A stretch of DNA of 64,000 nucleotides from Candidatus Poribacteria bacterium (GTDB taxonomy: Bacteria > Poribacteria > WGA-4E > WGA-3G), in NCBI GenBank assembly GCA_022827625.1, contig JAJEIE010000008.1:62001-126000 (forward strand), given 5' to 3'. Each line of letters starts with the position of its first letter. Within the stretch, counting starts at the first letter, position 1. The notes below the pieces were generated by a model. That model was not told the DNA's origin. It worked only from the letters and a program-made list of their open reading frames with translations, and did not search any database. The position numbers and the translations under genes are program-made. Shown here piece by piece: positions 35,328 to 44,178 of this stretch.

Positions 35328-36953
35328 ATGCCAAACTCAGACCTAAAATTGAAAATACGGCGAGATCAACTCACGTGGTTCCTTGATCTACTCTTAGATG
35401 AAAGAGAGGTTTTCCAATTAAGTGCTTCTGCCAGTATTGTGCCGGATTTTGACCGGTTATATGCATTGTCTAAGCGGGAGTTATTGGCAAGTCTAACGGA
35501 TGCGTTTTTGGGCGTAACTGGCGACCCCAAGATTGCTATTGAAAGTGATGGGGCATACCCACCAAAATCTCTTGGAAGAAATAGTGGGGCTTCAGTCGAA
35601 GAACTCGCAAGCCAGTTCTTTACCGAAAAAGCACAAGAAGCGATCTCCCGAGTCGGTTACATGGAAGTCTCCGAAATCGAAACCTTTTTTAAAACATCTG
35701 AGGTGCTCATTGAAGCCGGTGATTTTGCCGAGATCGTCTGGGCACTCTTAACGGATAAACGTCGAGAAGTTGTTGAACACGGCTATAAACTGCTTAACAG
35801 AACTTATGAATCATTAGAAGAACCACACGTAAACGGACAGGAAACCCTACCAAACACAGAACAGTTAAAAGAAATTCAACCACACGCTGTCCACGATTCA
35901 GAAGAGATCCGGCAACGATCGGATACTCCCGTTCCCGAAATTGCGCAGCTTGAACAACAATTGGCAAATTCCAAAGCGAATTATACCTCGCTTGAGCAGA
36001 GCCATAACCGGCTTAATCAACAGCGCACTTTTTTATTAGAAGAGAACAAGGGATTGAAAAGCGAGGCAGATGCATATCACGAAAACAACAAGCGTTTGGA
36101 AACACTTGAAGCGGAAAATCGCATGCTCCGTGAGCAAATCGCGCAGTATGTTGAAGAAACATCGGAACTTCAACAATTCGCTGAAGAGCGAGAACTCCTC
36201 ATCGTTGAAAAGGACCAATTAACGGAAAAACTCAAAGAATATGAGCAAGTTAAGGCAGTGAAAGAGACTTTTACTACCGACCTCAAATTGGTTGAGGAGG
36301 CGATCTACAAAGAGCATCAAGGGCTTGAAGATTTTCAAAGAAGTTTGGACAACCATTTTGATACTTTGGAGAGCTGCCATCAAGCGGCGCGAGGCGCACT
36401 GAACCAAATTCGTCAAACTCTCGCTTATTTGGATTCACAGGAAGTTAACAAGAGTCAAAGACCTTACGGTATGACCTCGGAACAGCCACGCGTCGGTGTT
36501 TTCGTTGATGTACAGAATATGTTTTATGCCGCTAAGGACCGGTTCGGGCGCAGAGTTGATTATATCAAACTCCTTGACCTGATCGTTGGACCCCGATACC
36601 TCATGGTCGCCTACGCTTATGTCGTTCAGATACCCGAAATCAATCAATCCAGTTTTCTTTCTCTCCTTGAACACAACGGATATACGATTAAGAGCAAAGA
36701 TCTACGCTTACGTGGGGACGGCTCGGCAAAAGGCGATTGGGATGTCGGGATTGCTGTAGATGTCGTCTCAATGCTCGGATCATTGGATGTCGTTATCTTA
36801 GCGAGCGGCGACGGCGACTTTTGTCCACTCGCTGAACTCATCAAACAACAAGATAAGCGGGTAGAAGTTGTCGCTTTTGAACACAATACCTCCATGGACC
36901 TACAACAGATCGCAGACCAATTCTTTCCAATCGGGGATGAATTGTTGATCTGA
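35328..36953 (+). CDS. Coiled-coil protein with C-terminal NYN (LabA/DUF88-like) nuclease domain
   Basis: 541 residues. The N-terminal 170 residues have no recognised domain. A long charged coiled coil (rich in LEQ/EEN heptads, roughly residues 205-340) follows. The C-terminal NYN domain has the acidic active site of PIN-like RNases: GVFVDVQN, KGDWDVGIAVD and LASGDGDFCPL. NYN proteins are often RNases or RNA-processing factors. The coiled coil suggests oligomer formation or tethering. It begins 31 bp after the sugar dehydrogenase with GGAG upstream, so it could be the last gene of that operon, but there is no obvious functional tie. Confidence 0.85.
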   Translation: MPNSDLKLKIRRDQLTWFLDLLLDEREVFQLSASASIVPDFDRLYALSKRELLASLTDAFLGVTGDPKIAIESDGAYPPKSLGRNSGASVEELASQFFTEKAQEAISRVGYMEVSEIETFFKTSEVLIEAGDFAEIVWALLTDKRREVVEHGYKLLNRTYESLEEPHVNGQETLPNTEQLKEIQPHAVHDSEEIRQRSDTPVPEIAQLEQQLANSKANYTSLEQSHNRLNQQRTFLLEENKGLKSEADAYHENNKRLETLEAENRMLREQIAQYVEETSELQQFAEERELLIVEKDQLTEKLKEYEQVKAVKETFTTDLKLVEEAIYKEHQGLEDFQRSLDNHFDTLESCHQAARGALNQIRQTLAYLDSQEVNKSQRPYGMTSEQPRVGVFVDVQNMFYAAKDRFGRRVDYIKLLDLIVGPRYLMVAYAYVVQIPEINQSSFLSLLEHNGYTIKSKDLRLRGDGSAKGDWDVGIAVDVVSMLGSLDVVILASGDGDFCPLAELIKQQDKRVEVVAFEHNTSMDLQQIADQFFPIGDELLI

Positions 36954-36992
36954 GATAGTTGTTAGTCGTCAACAGTCCGTTAAGAGCCGTTC

Positions 36993-37040
36993 GTAACAAT
37001 TGACCCAACTTGGAACGTTCCAAGCCAGAGGAATTGTTAC
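36993..37040. repeat. 48-bp symmetric nested palindrome
   Basis: Outer arms GTAACAATT/AATTGTTAC and the inner 16-bp palindrome CTTGGAACGTTCCAAG share exactly the same centre. Degenerate CTGAC-type repeats flank it on both sides (36957-36990, 37061-37085). It may be a mobile palindromic element or a regulatory hairpin. Confidence 0.55.
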
Positions 37041-37095
37041 AGAGCCTCTCTTTTATTGAAAACTAACAACCGATGACCGATAACCCTCTAACAAA

Positions 37096-38586
37096 ATGCA
37101 TTACCTTCTTCGTTCTCTCTGTAAGGCTACTAACACGCCTTCAAACTGCAGTTCTTTTTTACGACTTCAAATGTGTCTCGCTCTCGCTATCCTCTTTGTG
37201 TTTATGCGAATAGGTGTAGCGAGCGCAGAGTGGACAACTTCCCCAACACAAAACCTACCGTTATGCACAGCGCAAAACGAACAACATTTCCCTGTCCTTG
37301 TTGCCGATGGAAAAGATGGGGCAATTGTGGCGTGGAGCGATGCGCGTAACGCGAATCGTGATATTTACGCCCAGCGCGTCAGTGCGACAGGCGACGTGCT
37401 CTGGAAACCCGATGGTATCCCGATCTGTGAGCTACCTTCATCGCAGAGTTGGCCACTGATCGTCGGCGATACACAGGGTGGTGCTATTCTCGTTTGGGGG
37501 GATACGCGACACGGAAATCAAGACAGTTACGCACAGCGCATTGATGCCGACGGCAATAAACGCTGGGGTGCTGAAGGGGTCCCTGTCTGTACACATCCAA
37601 CGTTACAAGATGATGTTAACGCTGTCGCTGATGGAAAAGGGGGGGTAATCGTCGTATGGGAAGATTGGCGGAACGAGAATCAAGATATTTATGCCCAGAG
37701 AATTGACAGCACCGGAAAACCGCTATGGGAGACAAATGGCGTTCCAGTCTATAGGGGCGAAGGGGATCAATACGATCCGGTTCTCATCGCCGATGGGGAG
37801 GGTGGGGCTATCTTCGCATGGTGGGATATTAGCACCCCAGATTGGAACATCTTCGCACAGCGACTCTCAGCAGACGGAACGCCGTTGTGGAATGCTGGCA
37901 CTGATACCGAAATTGCGCCTGTCCCTGTCTGTGTCGCAGTAGGAAACCAAGGCGCGCCTGTTGCTGCCGATGATGGAAATGGCGGGGTCTTCTTCGTTTG
38001 GTCGGATTACCGCAATGACCCGCAATTCTATACCAGAGCCCAGTTATACGCACAACACATGACGGCAGAAGGAGAGGCGTTGTGGGAGAAAGACGGGATT
38101 CCTGTCTGTGAATTGCAGGTCAATCAGCAACAACCGCATTGCATCTCTGATGGCACTGGAGGTTTCATCGTCGCTTGGTGGGATGAACGGAATATTTTCG
38201 CTGATCTCTACGCACAACGTATTGACGCAAACGGTAAGGCACTCTGGGGAGGTGAGGATGTTGACTTACAAAACGGCATCCCTATATGCACTGAGGCAGG
38301 TGTCCAGCGGCTCCCGCAGCTTGTGTCTATTGGCAAGGCAGGCGTTATCGTCTATTGGCTTGACTATCGGGAGGACTTCGGGGATTCAACCGAGGATGCG
38401 ATTTATGCCCAACGGCTTGATGCTGACGGCAATCCACTTTGGGAAATTGACGGCATTCCTGTCTGCAGTGCCCCGAAAGAGCAAATTAGTCCCCAAGCCG
38501 TATCTACAGGTCTTGACGCAGCAATTATCGTCTGGAGCGATGCGCGCGGTGCGGATTATGACATCTACATCCAGCGTATTCCATAG
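37096..38586 (+). CDS. Secreted tandem-repeat (predicted beta-propeller) protein
   Basis: 496 residues with an N-terminal signal segment (MCLALAILFVFMRIGVASA). The rest is about seven and a half repeats of 50-60 residues with the pattern V.W.D.R...DIYAQR.d..G..LW...GIPVC, ending with DYDIYIQRIP. The partial final unit could close the ring with the first, as propellers do. The repeated Cys near each unit end (IPIC, VPVC, IPVC) is conserved in most units. The function is unknown; it may bind polymer or mediate surface contacts. It has no clear local promoter, and the palindrome at 36993 lies upstream. Confidence 0.8.
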   Translation: MHYLLRSLCKATNTPSNCSSFLRLQMCLALAILFVFMRIGVASAEWTTSPTQNLPLCTAQNEQHFPVLVADGKDGAIVAWSDARNANRDIYAQRVSATGDVLWKPDGIPICELPSSQSWPLIVGDTQGGAILVWGDTRHGNQDSYAQRIDADGNKRWGAEGVPVCTHPTLQDDVNAVADGKGGVIVVWEDWRNENQDIYAQRIDSTGKPLWETNGVPVYRGEGDQYDPVLIADGEGGAIFAWWDISTPDWNIFAQRLSADGTPLWNAGTDTEIAPVPVCVAVGNQGAPVAADDGNGGVFFVWSDYRNDPQFYTRAQLYAQHMTAEGEALWEKDGIPVCELQVNQQQPHCISDGTGGFIVAWWDERNIFADLYAQRIDANGKALWGGEDVDLQNGIPICTEAGVQRLPQLVSIGKAGVIVYWLDYREDFGDSTEDAIYAQRLDADGNPLWEIDGIPVCSAPKEQISPQAVSTGLDAAIIVWSDARGADYDIYIQRIP

Positions 38587-38623
38587 TAGACAAGGTCATT
38601 TAGTTTTCCAATAATTTGGGTCC

Positions 38624-38678
38624 GGAAGCCCGAATTTATTCGGGACAGCGCGCTTTTCCCGAACAAGTTCGGGCTTCC
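38624..38678. repeat. Inverted repeat, GGAAGCCCGAA / TTCGGGCTTCC
   Basis: Perfect 11-bp outer arms (38624-38634, 38668-38678) with an inner pair TTCGGGA/TCCCGAA (38639-38645, 38657-38663). It lies 38 bp after the propeller-like gene and could terminate its transcript, but no U-tract follows directly. Confidence 0.55.
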
Positions 38679-38750
38679 AGAGACAGAAATCCTTTACATA
38701 AGTAAACTTATCTCTTAAAACTAAATAGCCCTGCATAGTAGAGAGTAAAT

Positions 38751-38779
38751 TTGACTCTTTAGCCTCTCTATGTTATAAT
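38751..38779 (+). promoter_or_regulatory. Sigma70-type promoter for the tail-anchored coiled-coil gene
   Basis: TTGACT (38751-38756), 17-nt spacer, TATAAT (38774-38779) preceded by TGT. The following AAAGGAGG is a strong ribosome site for ATG 38804. Confidence 0.85.
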
Positions 38780-38803
38780 GGAACAATAAAGGAGGACGAA
38801 AGC

Positions 38804-39148
38804 ATGTCAGACCAAGATTTCAGAGAACGAATAGTGAGTGCCATTGAAGATCTCAAGCGCACAACCGAACGAATAGAAAACAGAATGGAACGGATGGACG
38901 AAGAGTTCAACCGAACGGTAGAACGGATGGACCACAGAATACAACGAATGGACGAAAGAATAGATGGCAGGCTAACATCTGTGGAAAAAGATGTAACTAA
39001 TCTTCACGGTGACGTTAGATGGATTCGGGGGAAACTTGAAGGAAGGCAGGAAGCGACATCAAACAAAAACGTAAAGACTGCGATATGGATAGCATTGGGA
39101 TCGGCATTGGCAGCCATTGTATCGCTGATTAAATCATTTTGGGCCTAA
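38804..39148 (+). CDS. Small coiled-coil protein with C-terminal membrane anchor
   Basis: 114 residues. The N-terminal 75 residues are a highly charged heptad repeat (RIENRMERMDEEF, RMDHRIQRMDERID), and the C-terminal 20 residues are hydrophobic (AIWIALGSALAAIVSLIKSF), a tail anchor or signal-less inner-membrane helix. This plan resembles XhlA/DUF1640-like small coiled-coil membrane proteins, but no specific family is certain. A near-consensus promoter and strong ribosome site suggest high expression. The phosphodiesterase gene starts 14 bp after its stop, so they share an mRNA. Function unknown. Confidence 0.7.
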   Translation: MSDQDFRERIVSAIEDLKRTTERIENRMERMDEEFNRTVERMDHRIQRMDERIDGRLTSVEKDVTNLHGDVRWIRGKLEGRQEATSNKNVKTAIWIALGSALAAIVSLIKSFWA

Positions 39149-39161
39149 GAGGAGAGAAAAT

Positions 39162-41120
39162 ATGACAAAACGCACACAACGTGCCCCCGCAAAACGGGCA
39201 ATTATCGTCGGGATGGACGGGGCAAGCATGGAACTGGTTAAAAATATGATTGACTGGGGGCATACCCCGAATATGGCGAGGCTCCTCCAGAACGGGGTCT
39301 ACCGACCGATGCTCGGTGTATTTCCGACCTTGACACCCCCTGGCTGGACTGCGCTCTCTACGGGCTCGTGGCCCGGCACACATCGGGTGATGGACTTTAA
39401 TATTCGCGCCTTGGGCGAACAGCTTGATAAAACGACATGGGGCATTAACACCGGCTTGTGCCAATCCGAATATCTATGGAACCTTGTAGAACGCGCAGGC
39501 GGGAAACCGATTTTGGTGAAATGGGAGATGTCTTGGCCCCCCACTGTGAAAACTGGGATTCAGGTTGAGGGAACCGGACCCGGCGTCTCAAATCATCATC
39601 AGATTGCGGGGTATCATCTCTTTGTCGCAGGAAAATGGGCACCCCGTCCTATCGGTGGACAGCGCGACCCAGAAACGCTCGACCCAAGCGCATTACAAAA
39701 GGTGCGGCACGTTGATCCTGTGACCATTGCGCCTATTGACGATACGGATTGGGATGCCTTGCCAGATTCTACAAAGCCGGTGCAAGCCGTAGAACTCACT
39801 ATCCAACCTCTGGCGCGTGGCAGAGAAGATGTGATGCCTTCAGTCCATTCCCAAGGTGATGCCTCTGATGAAGCGCGGGTCCCAAAAAGGTTCTATGGTT
39901 TAATTTACGCCTCTCAAGAGAGCGGCTACGACCGAGTCCGGATTTGCAAGAGTCGCTCTGGAGACGATTCCGTTGCAGATCTCGGCGTCGGTGAATGGAG
40001 TGAATGGTGGTTGGATGCCTTTGAGATTGATGGTAAAGATGTAGAAGGTTACGTGCGAATGAAGCTTGTTACCCTCACTGCTACTGCCGATGCTTTTGAA
40101 CTTTTTGTGCCACAGATTTGGCCCCGAACAGGCTACACGGTCCCAGAAACCGTCGCCACTACGATTGACACAGAAATCGGCTCATTCCTTCAAAACCCTG
40201 CACGCGATGCACTCGGACAGATGGACGATGATACCTATTTTGAGGTGTTAGACTACCACCATCAACGTCTCGCCGATGTCGCAACGCATCTCGCAAAAAA
40301 CAACGATTGGGATGTCCTCATGGTGGAGAGCCATGCGCCCGATTACGCCAGCCATTTCTTCCTCAGCCAAGCGGATGAAATTAGCGGTGCTGCACCGGAG
40401 ACAATTCACCGGTGTCGTGAGGGGTTGCGACGTACGTATGCGTCTGTGGATCAGATGATCGGGCGGGTCGTAGAATGTGCTGATGACGATACGGTCGTCC
40501 TAATCTGTGCTGATCACGGAGGGACTCCAAATCAATTCCGTGCCGTGGATATCGAAAAAGTCCTTGAAGAGACTGGGTTTATCGTTAAGGATGCCAACGG
40601 TGCAATCGACTGGACAAAAACACGGGCAGTCAACGTCGGTTTGGTGCATATCTTTATTAACTTAGCCGGACGTGAACCCGATGGGATCGTTGCGCCTGAG
40701 GACTATGAAGCGACACAACGAGAGATTATCGCTGCACTGCATACTTATAAAGACGCAGAAACCGGACGCCATCCGTTTACATTAGCCGTCACCCACGCAG
40801 ATGCTGAGATGTTCAACCTGCATGGCGACTTAGTAGGCGATGTTGTTTACGCGCTCCGACCTGAATTCGATGGCGCACACGGTAAGCAGCTCCCGTCTGT
40901 AAGTTTCGGAATTGGTGGACAGCACTCTACTTTTATTTTATCGGGGGTAGGTGTCCGGCAAGGAATCGCTTTACAAAGGCAGGTTCGCGTTGTGGATGTC
41001 GCGCCGACGCTCTGCTATCTATTAGGGCTTCCAATGCCTGAGAAAGTAGAAGGCGGGGTCGTTTATGAGGCGTTAGAGGATCCGGATTGGCATTTGACCC
41101 AACTCGCGGCTTTAGAGTAA
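39162..41120 (+). CDS. Alkaline-phosphatase superfamily phosphodiesterase / nucleotide pyrophosphatase-like protein
   Basis: 652 residues. The metal-binding and nucleophile motifs are visible: VGMDGAS (first Asp), FPTLTPPGWTAL (nucleophile Thr), SHAPDYASHFF (Asp and His ligands), CADHGG, and GGQHS (last His). The fold is that of type I phosphodiesterases that cleave nucleotide sugars, cyclic nucleotides or phospholipid heads. The insertion of about 300 residues between the first and second motif blocks makes the protein larger than typical members. There is no signal peptide, so it is probably cytosolic. Substrate unknown. Confidence 0.88.
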   Translation: MTKRTQRAPAKRAIIVGMDGASMELVKNMIDWGHTPNMARLLQNGVYRPMLGVFPTLTPPGWTALSTGSWPGTHRVMDFNIRALGEQLDKTTWGINTGLCQSEYLWNLVERAGGKPILVKWEMSWPPTVKTGIQVEGTGPGVSNHHQIAGYHLFVAGKWAPRPIGGQRDPETLDPSALQKVRHVDPVTIAPIDDTDWDALPDSTKPVQAVELTIQPLARGREDVMPSVHSQGDASDEARVPKRFYGLIYASQESGYDRVRICKSRSGDDSVADLGVGEWSEWWLDAFEIDGKDVEGYVRMKLVTLTATADAFELFVPQIWPRTGYTVPETVATTIDTEIGSFLQNPARDALGQMDDDTYFEVLDYHHQRLADVATHLAKNNDWDVLMVESHAPDYASHFFLSQADEISGAAPETIHRCREGLRRTYASVDQMIGRVVECADDDTVVLICADHGGTPNQFRAVDIEKVLEETGFIVKDANGAIDWTKTRAVNVGLVHIFINLAGREPDGIVAPEDYEATQREIIAALHTYKDAETGRHPFTLAVTHADAEMFNLHGDLVGDVVYALRPEFDGAHGKQLPSVSFGIGGQHSTFILSGVGVRQGIALQRQVRVVDVAPTLCYLLGLPMPEKVEGGVVYEALEDPDWHLTQLAALE

Positions 41121-41138
41121 GCACAGGCGGCGCGCCTT

Positions 41139-43079
41139 CTATAGGGGCACACCGATATTACATACCTCGCGCAATTCCTCTAAAGTATATGTGTTAATAA
41201 CCTCGGCTTTCGTCAGCCACCCGCGACGCGCAACGTTCAGTCCGAATCTACGACGCGGCAGTTGTCCAATGCTGTGGGCATCCGTGTTTACTGCTAATAA
41301 CACACCCGTGTTTTTCGTCATCCTTACAAATTGAGAGTCCAAGTCTAATCGACTCAGAGATGCGTTAATTTCCAATACCGTGTTGTTTTCTGCCGCGGCT
41401 GCGATGACCTCTTCAATGTTCAGCGCATACATAGGTCTATATCCGAGCATTCTACCCGTCGGATGACCGATGATGTGAACAAACGGATTCTCAATTGCAC
41501 GAATAATGCGCCTGGTCATCTCCGCTTCGGTCAGCGTAAAGAGGCTATGAACACTTGCGACAACAACATCGAGTTGGGCTAAGACCTCATCAGGAAAATC
41601 CAAAGTACCACGTTGTCGGATATCTACCTCAGAGCCAGTAAGAATTGTGATACCCTCGGTTTTGGCATCTAATTCACGAACTTGTGCCACCTGTGCGAGA
41701 AGTCGCTTCTGATTTAACCCGTTCGCGATCTTAGACGAGAGAGAGTGATCTGTGATAGCGAAGTATTCCAAACCTTCCGCCTTCGCCGCTGCTACCATCT
41801 CCTCAAGCGTATGTCGTCCATCACTCCAGTCGGTGTGTGCGTGCAAGTCACCCCGTAAATCCGTGAATTCGACCAGATTCGGCAAGGCATTATCTTTCGC
41901 TGCTACAACTGATGTTTCGTCTTGGCGAAGTTCTGGCGGGATATAGGGTATACCGAATCTGTTGTAGATCTCTGTTTCCGTTAGGTTACGCGTCGCGTTG
42001 AAGTCAGTTTCTGAGCCTGACGGTTTTGCCTGAGTAAGTGCCGTAAGGTGTTCATCTGTCGCTGTTGTTAAAAACAGAGTTGATTCGTAGGTAGCGGCAC
42101 TGCATAAATAGATTGACACTGGAAACTCTTGATCAATACAGAATTGGATAGCAGGCAGGGGATCACGTCCATCGCCAGTCAATGCGTCTTGGCTTTTTTC
42201 GATGAGAGCCATCGTGTCTGCATCATATACGTACTGAATTTGTTGAGTTCCACCAAAGTCCGTTTTGAAAACTATTGACGCATCTTGGTTTTCTGGTGTT
42301 TCTGACGAACTCGTTGTCAGGTGCGCTGGTCCAAATTGCGTTTGTGAGAACACTTCAAGGAGCGATTGTAGTGAAGACGTAGGCATCCCATTTTCAAACT
42401 GAAATACGCCCGCATCTTCGCATTCAACGATGAGTTCTATGCTTTGACACACTTCTTCATGCCTACGTAAATCGCCTGTAAATTCGGGTTCCCGTGTTAT
42501 CCATCCTTCCCTTACAAATTGGGCTAAACTCTCAGTAATCTGCTGAACGATAGGTAAAACGCTCCAGAGCGGACGCTGTTTTTTCTGTTCTATGTAAAAC
42601 GCCAAACTCTCGGTTATCGTTCGGAGTGTTTTGCGTCCGAACCCTTTTATACCGCCAAGCTCTCCGCTCTCCAACAATTCCTGAAAGTCCTCAAGATTCC
42701 TGACCCCAAATTCATGGTAGAGTCTACTGGCTGTTTTGATACCGATGCCTCGGAGTTTCAGCGTTTCAAGAATACCAGTCCCCATTTTTCCTGCCAGATC
42801 GTCATAAAATTTGCACCGCCCGGTTTCGAGGATTTCAACCGTTTTATCCTGAATCGCTTTCCCGATACCAGGTGTCGCGCGGAGTTGTTCTAATGCTTTT
42901 GGGTCGTATTTGGGTGTATCTGGTTGGGTGGAATCAGAGGCGAGTTCGCGCGGAAAATCCTCAATTACATCGGCTGCCCGGTCGTAAATACGTGCGCGAA
43001 AGGCATCATCACCGCGAATTTGCAACAGAGACCCGATCGCTCTGAATACATCACTAATGTCACGATTGGTCATTTTCAT
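41139..43079 (-). CDS. polX: PolX-type protein: degenerate polymerase domain plus intact PHP phosphoesterase
   Basis: 646 residues. Helix-hairpin-helix elements (TPGIGKAI, RGIGIKTASRL, IKGFGRKTL) mark the N-terminal 8-kDa domain. In active PolX the palm has a GS...GDxDxL motif and a third Asp. Here the aligned region is TGDLRRHEEVCQSIELI (201-217), and the third position lies in FPVSIYLC, so all three catalytic Asp appear lost. The C-terminal PHP domain keeps its metal ligands: H413 and H415 (DLHAHTDWSDG), H445 (TDHS), GSEVDI, ASVHS, IGHPTG and NTDAHS. It probably acts as a 3'-5' nuclease or phosphoesterase but not as a polymerase. Confidence 0.85.
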   Translation of the reverse strand: MKMTNRDISDVFRAIGSLLQIRGDDAFRARIYDRAADVIEDFPRELASDSTQPDTPKYDPKALEQLRATPGIGKAIQDKTVEILETGRCKFYDDLAGKMGTGILETLKLRGIGIKTASRLYHEFGVRNLEDFQELLESGELGGIKGFGRKTLRTITESLAFYIEQKKQRPLWSVLPIVQQITESLAQFVREGWITREPEFTGDLRRHEEVCQSIELIVECEDAGVFQFENGMPTSSLQSLLEVFSQTQFGPAHLTTSSSETPENQDASIVFKTDFGGTQQIQYVYDADTMALIEKSQDALTGDGRDPLPAIQFCIDQEFPVSIYLCSAATYESTLFLTTATDEHLTALTQAKPSGSETDFNATRNLTETEIYNRFGIPYIPPELRQDETSVVAAKDNALPNLVEFTDLRGDLHAHTDWSDGRHTLEEMVAAAKAEGLEYFAITDHSLSSKIANGLNQKRLLAQVAQVRELDAKTEGITILTGSEVDIRQRGTLDFPDEVLAQLDVVVASVHSLFTLTEAEMTRRIIRAIENPFVHIIGHPTGRMLGYRPMYALNIEEVIAAAAENNTVLEINASLSRLDLDSQFVRMTKNTGVLLAVNTDAHSIGQLPRRRFGLNVARRGWLTKAEVINTYTLEELREVCNIGVPL

Positions 43080-43244
43080 GGTCTCCGATTATAAGATTTT
43101 AGGTAGGTAGACACCGTTTTTTATCAAAGGGGATTTATTTTCCGTAGAGGATGTGTAGCGTGAACTTTCAGTTTGTGCACCCAAAGGCACAATCTAACAA
43201 ATCAACGGTATAAAGTCCGTATGCGACAAAAATGGCAACTTAGA

Positions 43245-44102
43245 TTAGGCATATTTCCAGTGCGTAATTAAACCCGTAAAGGACCCGACGAGCATGCTGC
43301 CCAGAACGACCGAGATGAGTTGGTAGATAGCGAGAAAATCGATGACCCCTAATTCGGATCTGAATATATAAAACATTCCATAGAAGCAGCCGAGTCCACA
43401 CACCGCGCCGAATCCGCCAAGGAAAATTCCGTGACAGACAAAGGGGGCGAGGAGATAGCGTCGAGGCATACCGAGTAACTTCATGAGCGTAATCTCTTCA
43501 GCACGGACAGCCGCTGTTTTGTTTAAAAGAGAACCGATAATGAACCAGACAACGACAACTGACACGCCAATACCAATCAAAACTGTTCGCTCTGAACTCC
43601 GCAACCGATCATTTAACTGTCCCTGTCCTGTTAAAGTTACATCTTCGATTTCATTGTATCCTTTCATCTCTAAGGCGATCTGCTCTAATACGCGGCGTGT
43701 TATCAATTCTTCGTCTACATAGATGTTCAGGGACGCAGGAAATGGGTTTACGCCTTTTGTCTCCGCGAACGCCTCCCTAATCAAAATTCCCAAATCTCGA
43801 AACTCAGTTTCACCACGCGCAAGGTTTTCTGCCTTTGAGGTGTAATTCGCAGCGAGGATGTGTCCGCTTTTCTCTATTTGGCTTAGCAGCGTGCGTCCTT
43901 CTGACTCGTCTACGCTGTCTTTTAGGAAGGCTACAAGCGTTGGGGAGTGGTCTTTAAATTCAGAACTTTTTGATATAGACGAGTGGTTTAGCAGTAGAAC
44001 GGCAAGCAAGGTTACAACAAACGCAATACCAACGATACTCATCAGATTTGAGCTACCCGCACGAGAGATATGGGATATGGCATTTTGAAAGCGGTAACGC
44101 AT
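43245..44102 (-). CDS. ftsX: FtsX-like cell-division ABC permease
   Basis: 285 residues. One N-terminal TM helix (SIVGIAFVVTLLAVLLLNH) is followed by an extracytoplasmic domain of about 130 residues and three C-terminal helices, with EITLMKLLGMPRRYL preceding the third, the FtsX/FtsX-like permease signature. With FtsE it activates septal peptidoglycan hydrolases. The FtsE gene lies 76 bp upstream on the same strand. The large extracytoplasmic loop is the usual hydrolase-activator contact. Its partner is unusual (see FtsE). Confidence 0.9.
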   Translation of the reverse strand: MRYRFQNAISHISRAGSSNLMSIVGIAFVVTLLAVLLLNHSSISKSSEFKDHSPTLVAFLKDSVDESEGRTLLSQIEKSGHILAANYTSKAENLARGETEFRDLGILIREAFAETKGVNPFPASLNIYVDEELITRRVLEQIALEMKGYNEIEDVTLTGQGQLNDRLRSSERTVLIGIGVSVVVVWFIIGSLLNKTAAVRAEEITLMKLLGMPRRYLLAPFVCHGIFLGGFGAVCGLGCFYGMFYIFRSELGVIDFLAIYQLISVVLGSMLVGSFTGLITHWKYA

Positions 44103-44178
44103 GTGTTTTAAAGTCTTTCTCTGTTAACCAAAATGAAAAAAAACAGCGAGAGGCATAGAAGCATCGCTTGACTACATT

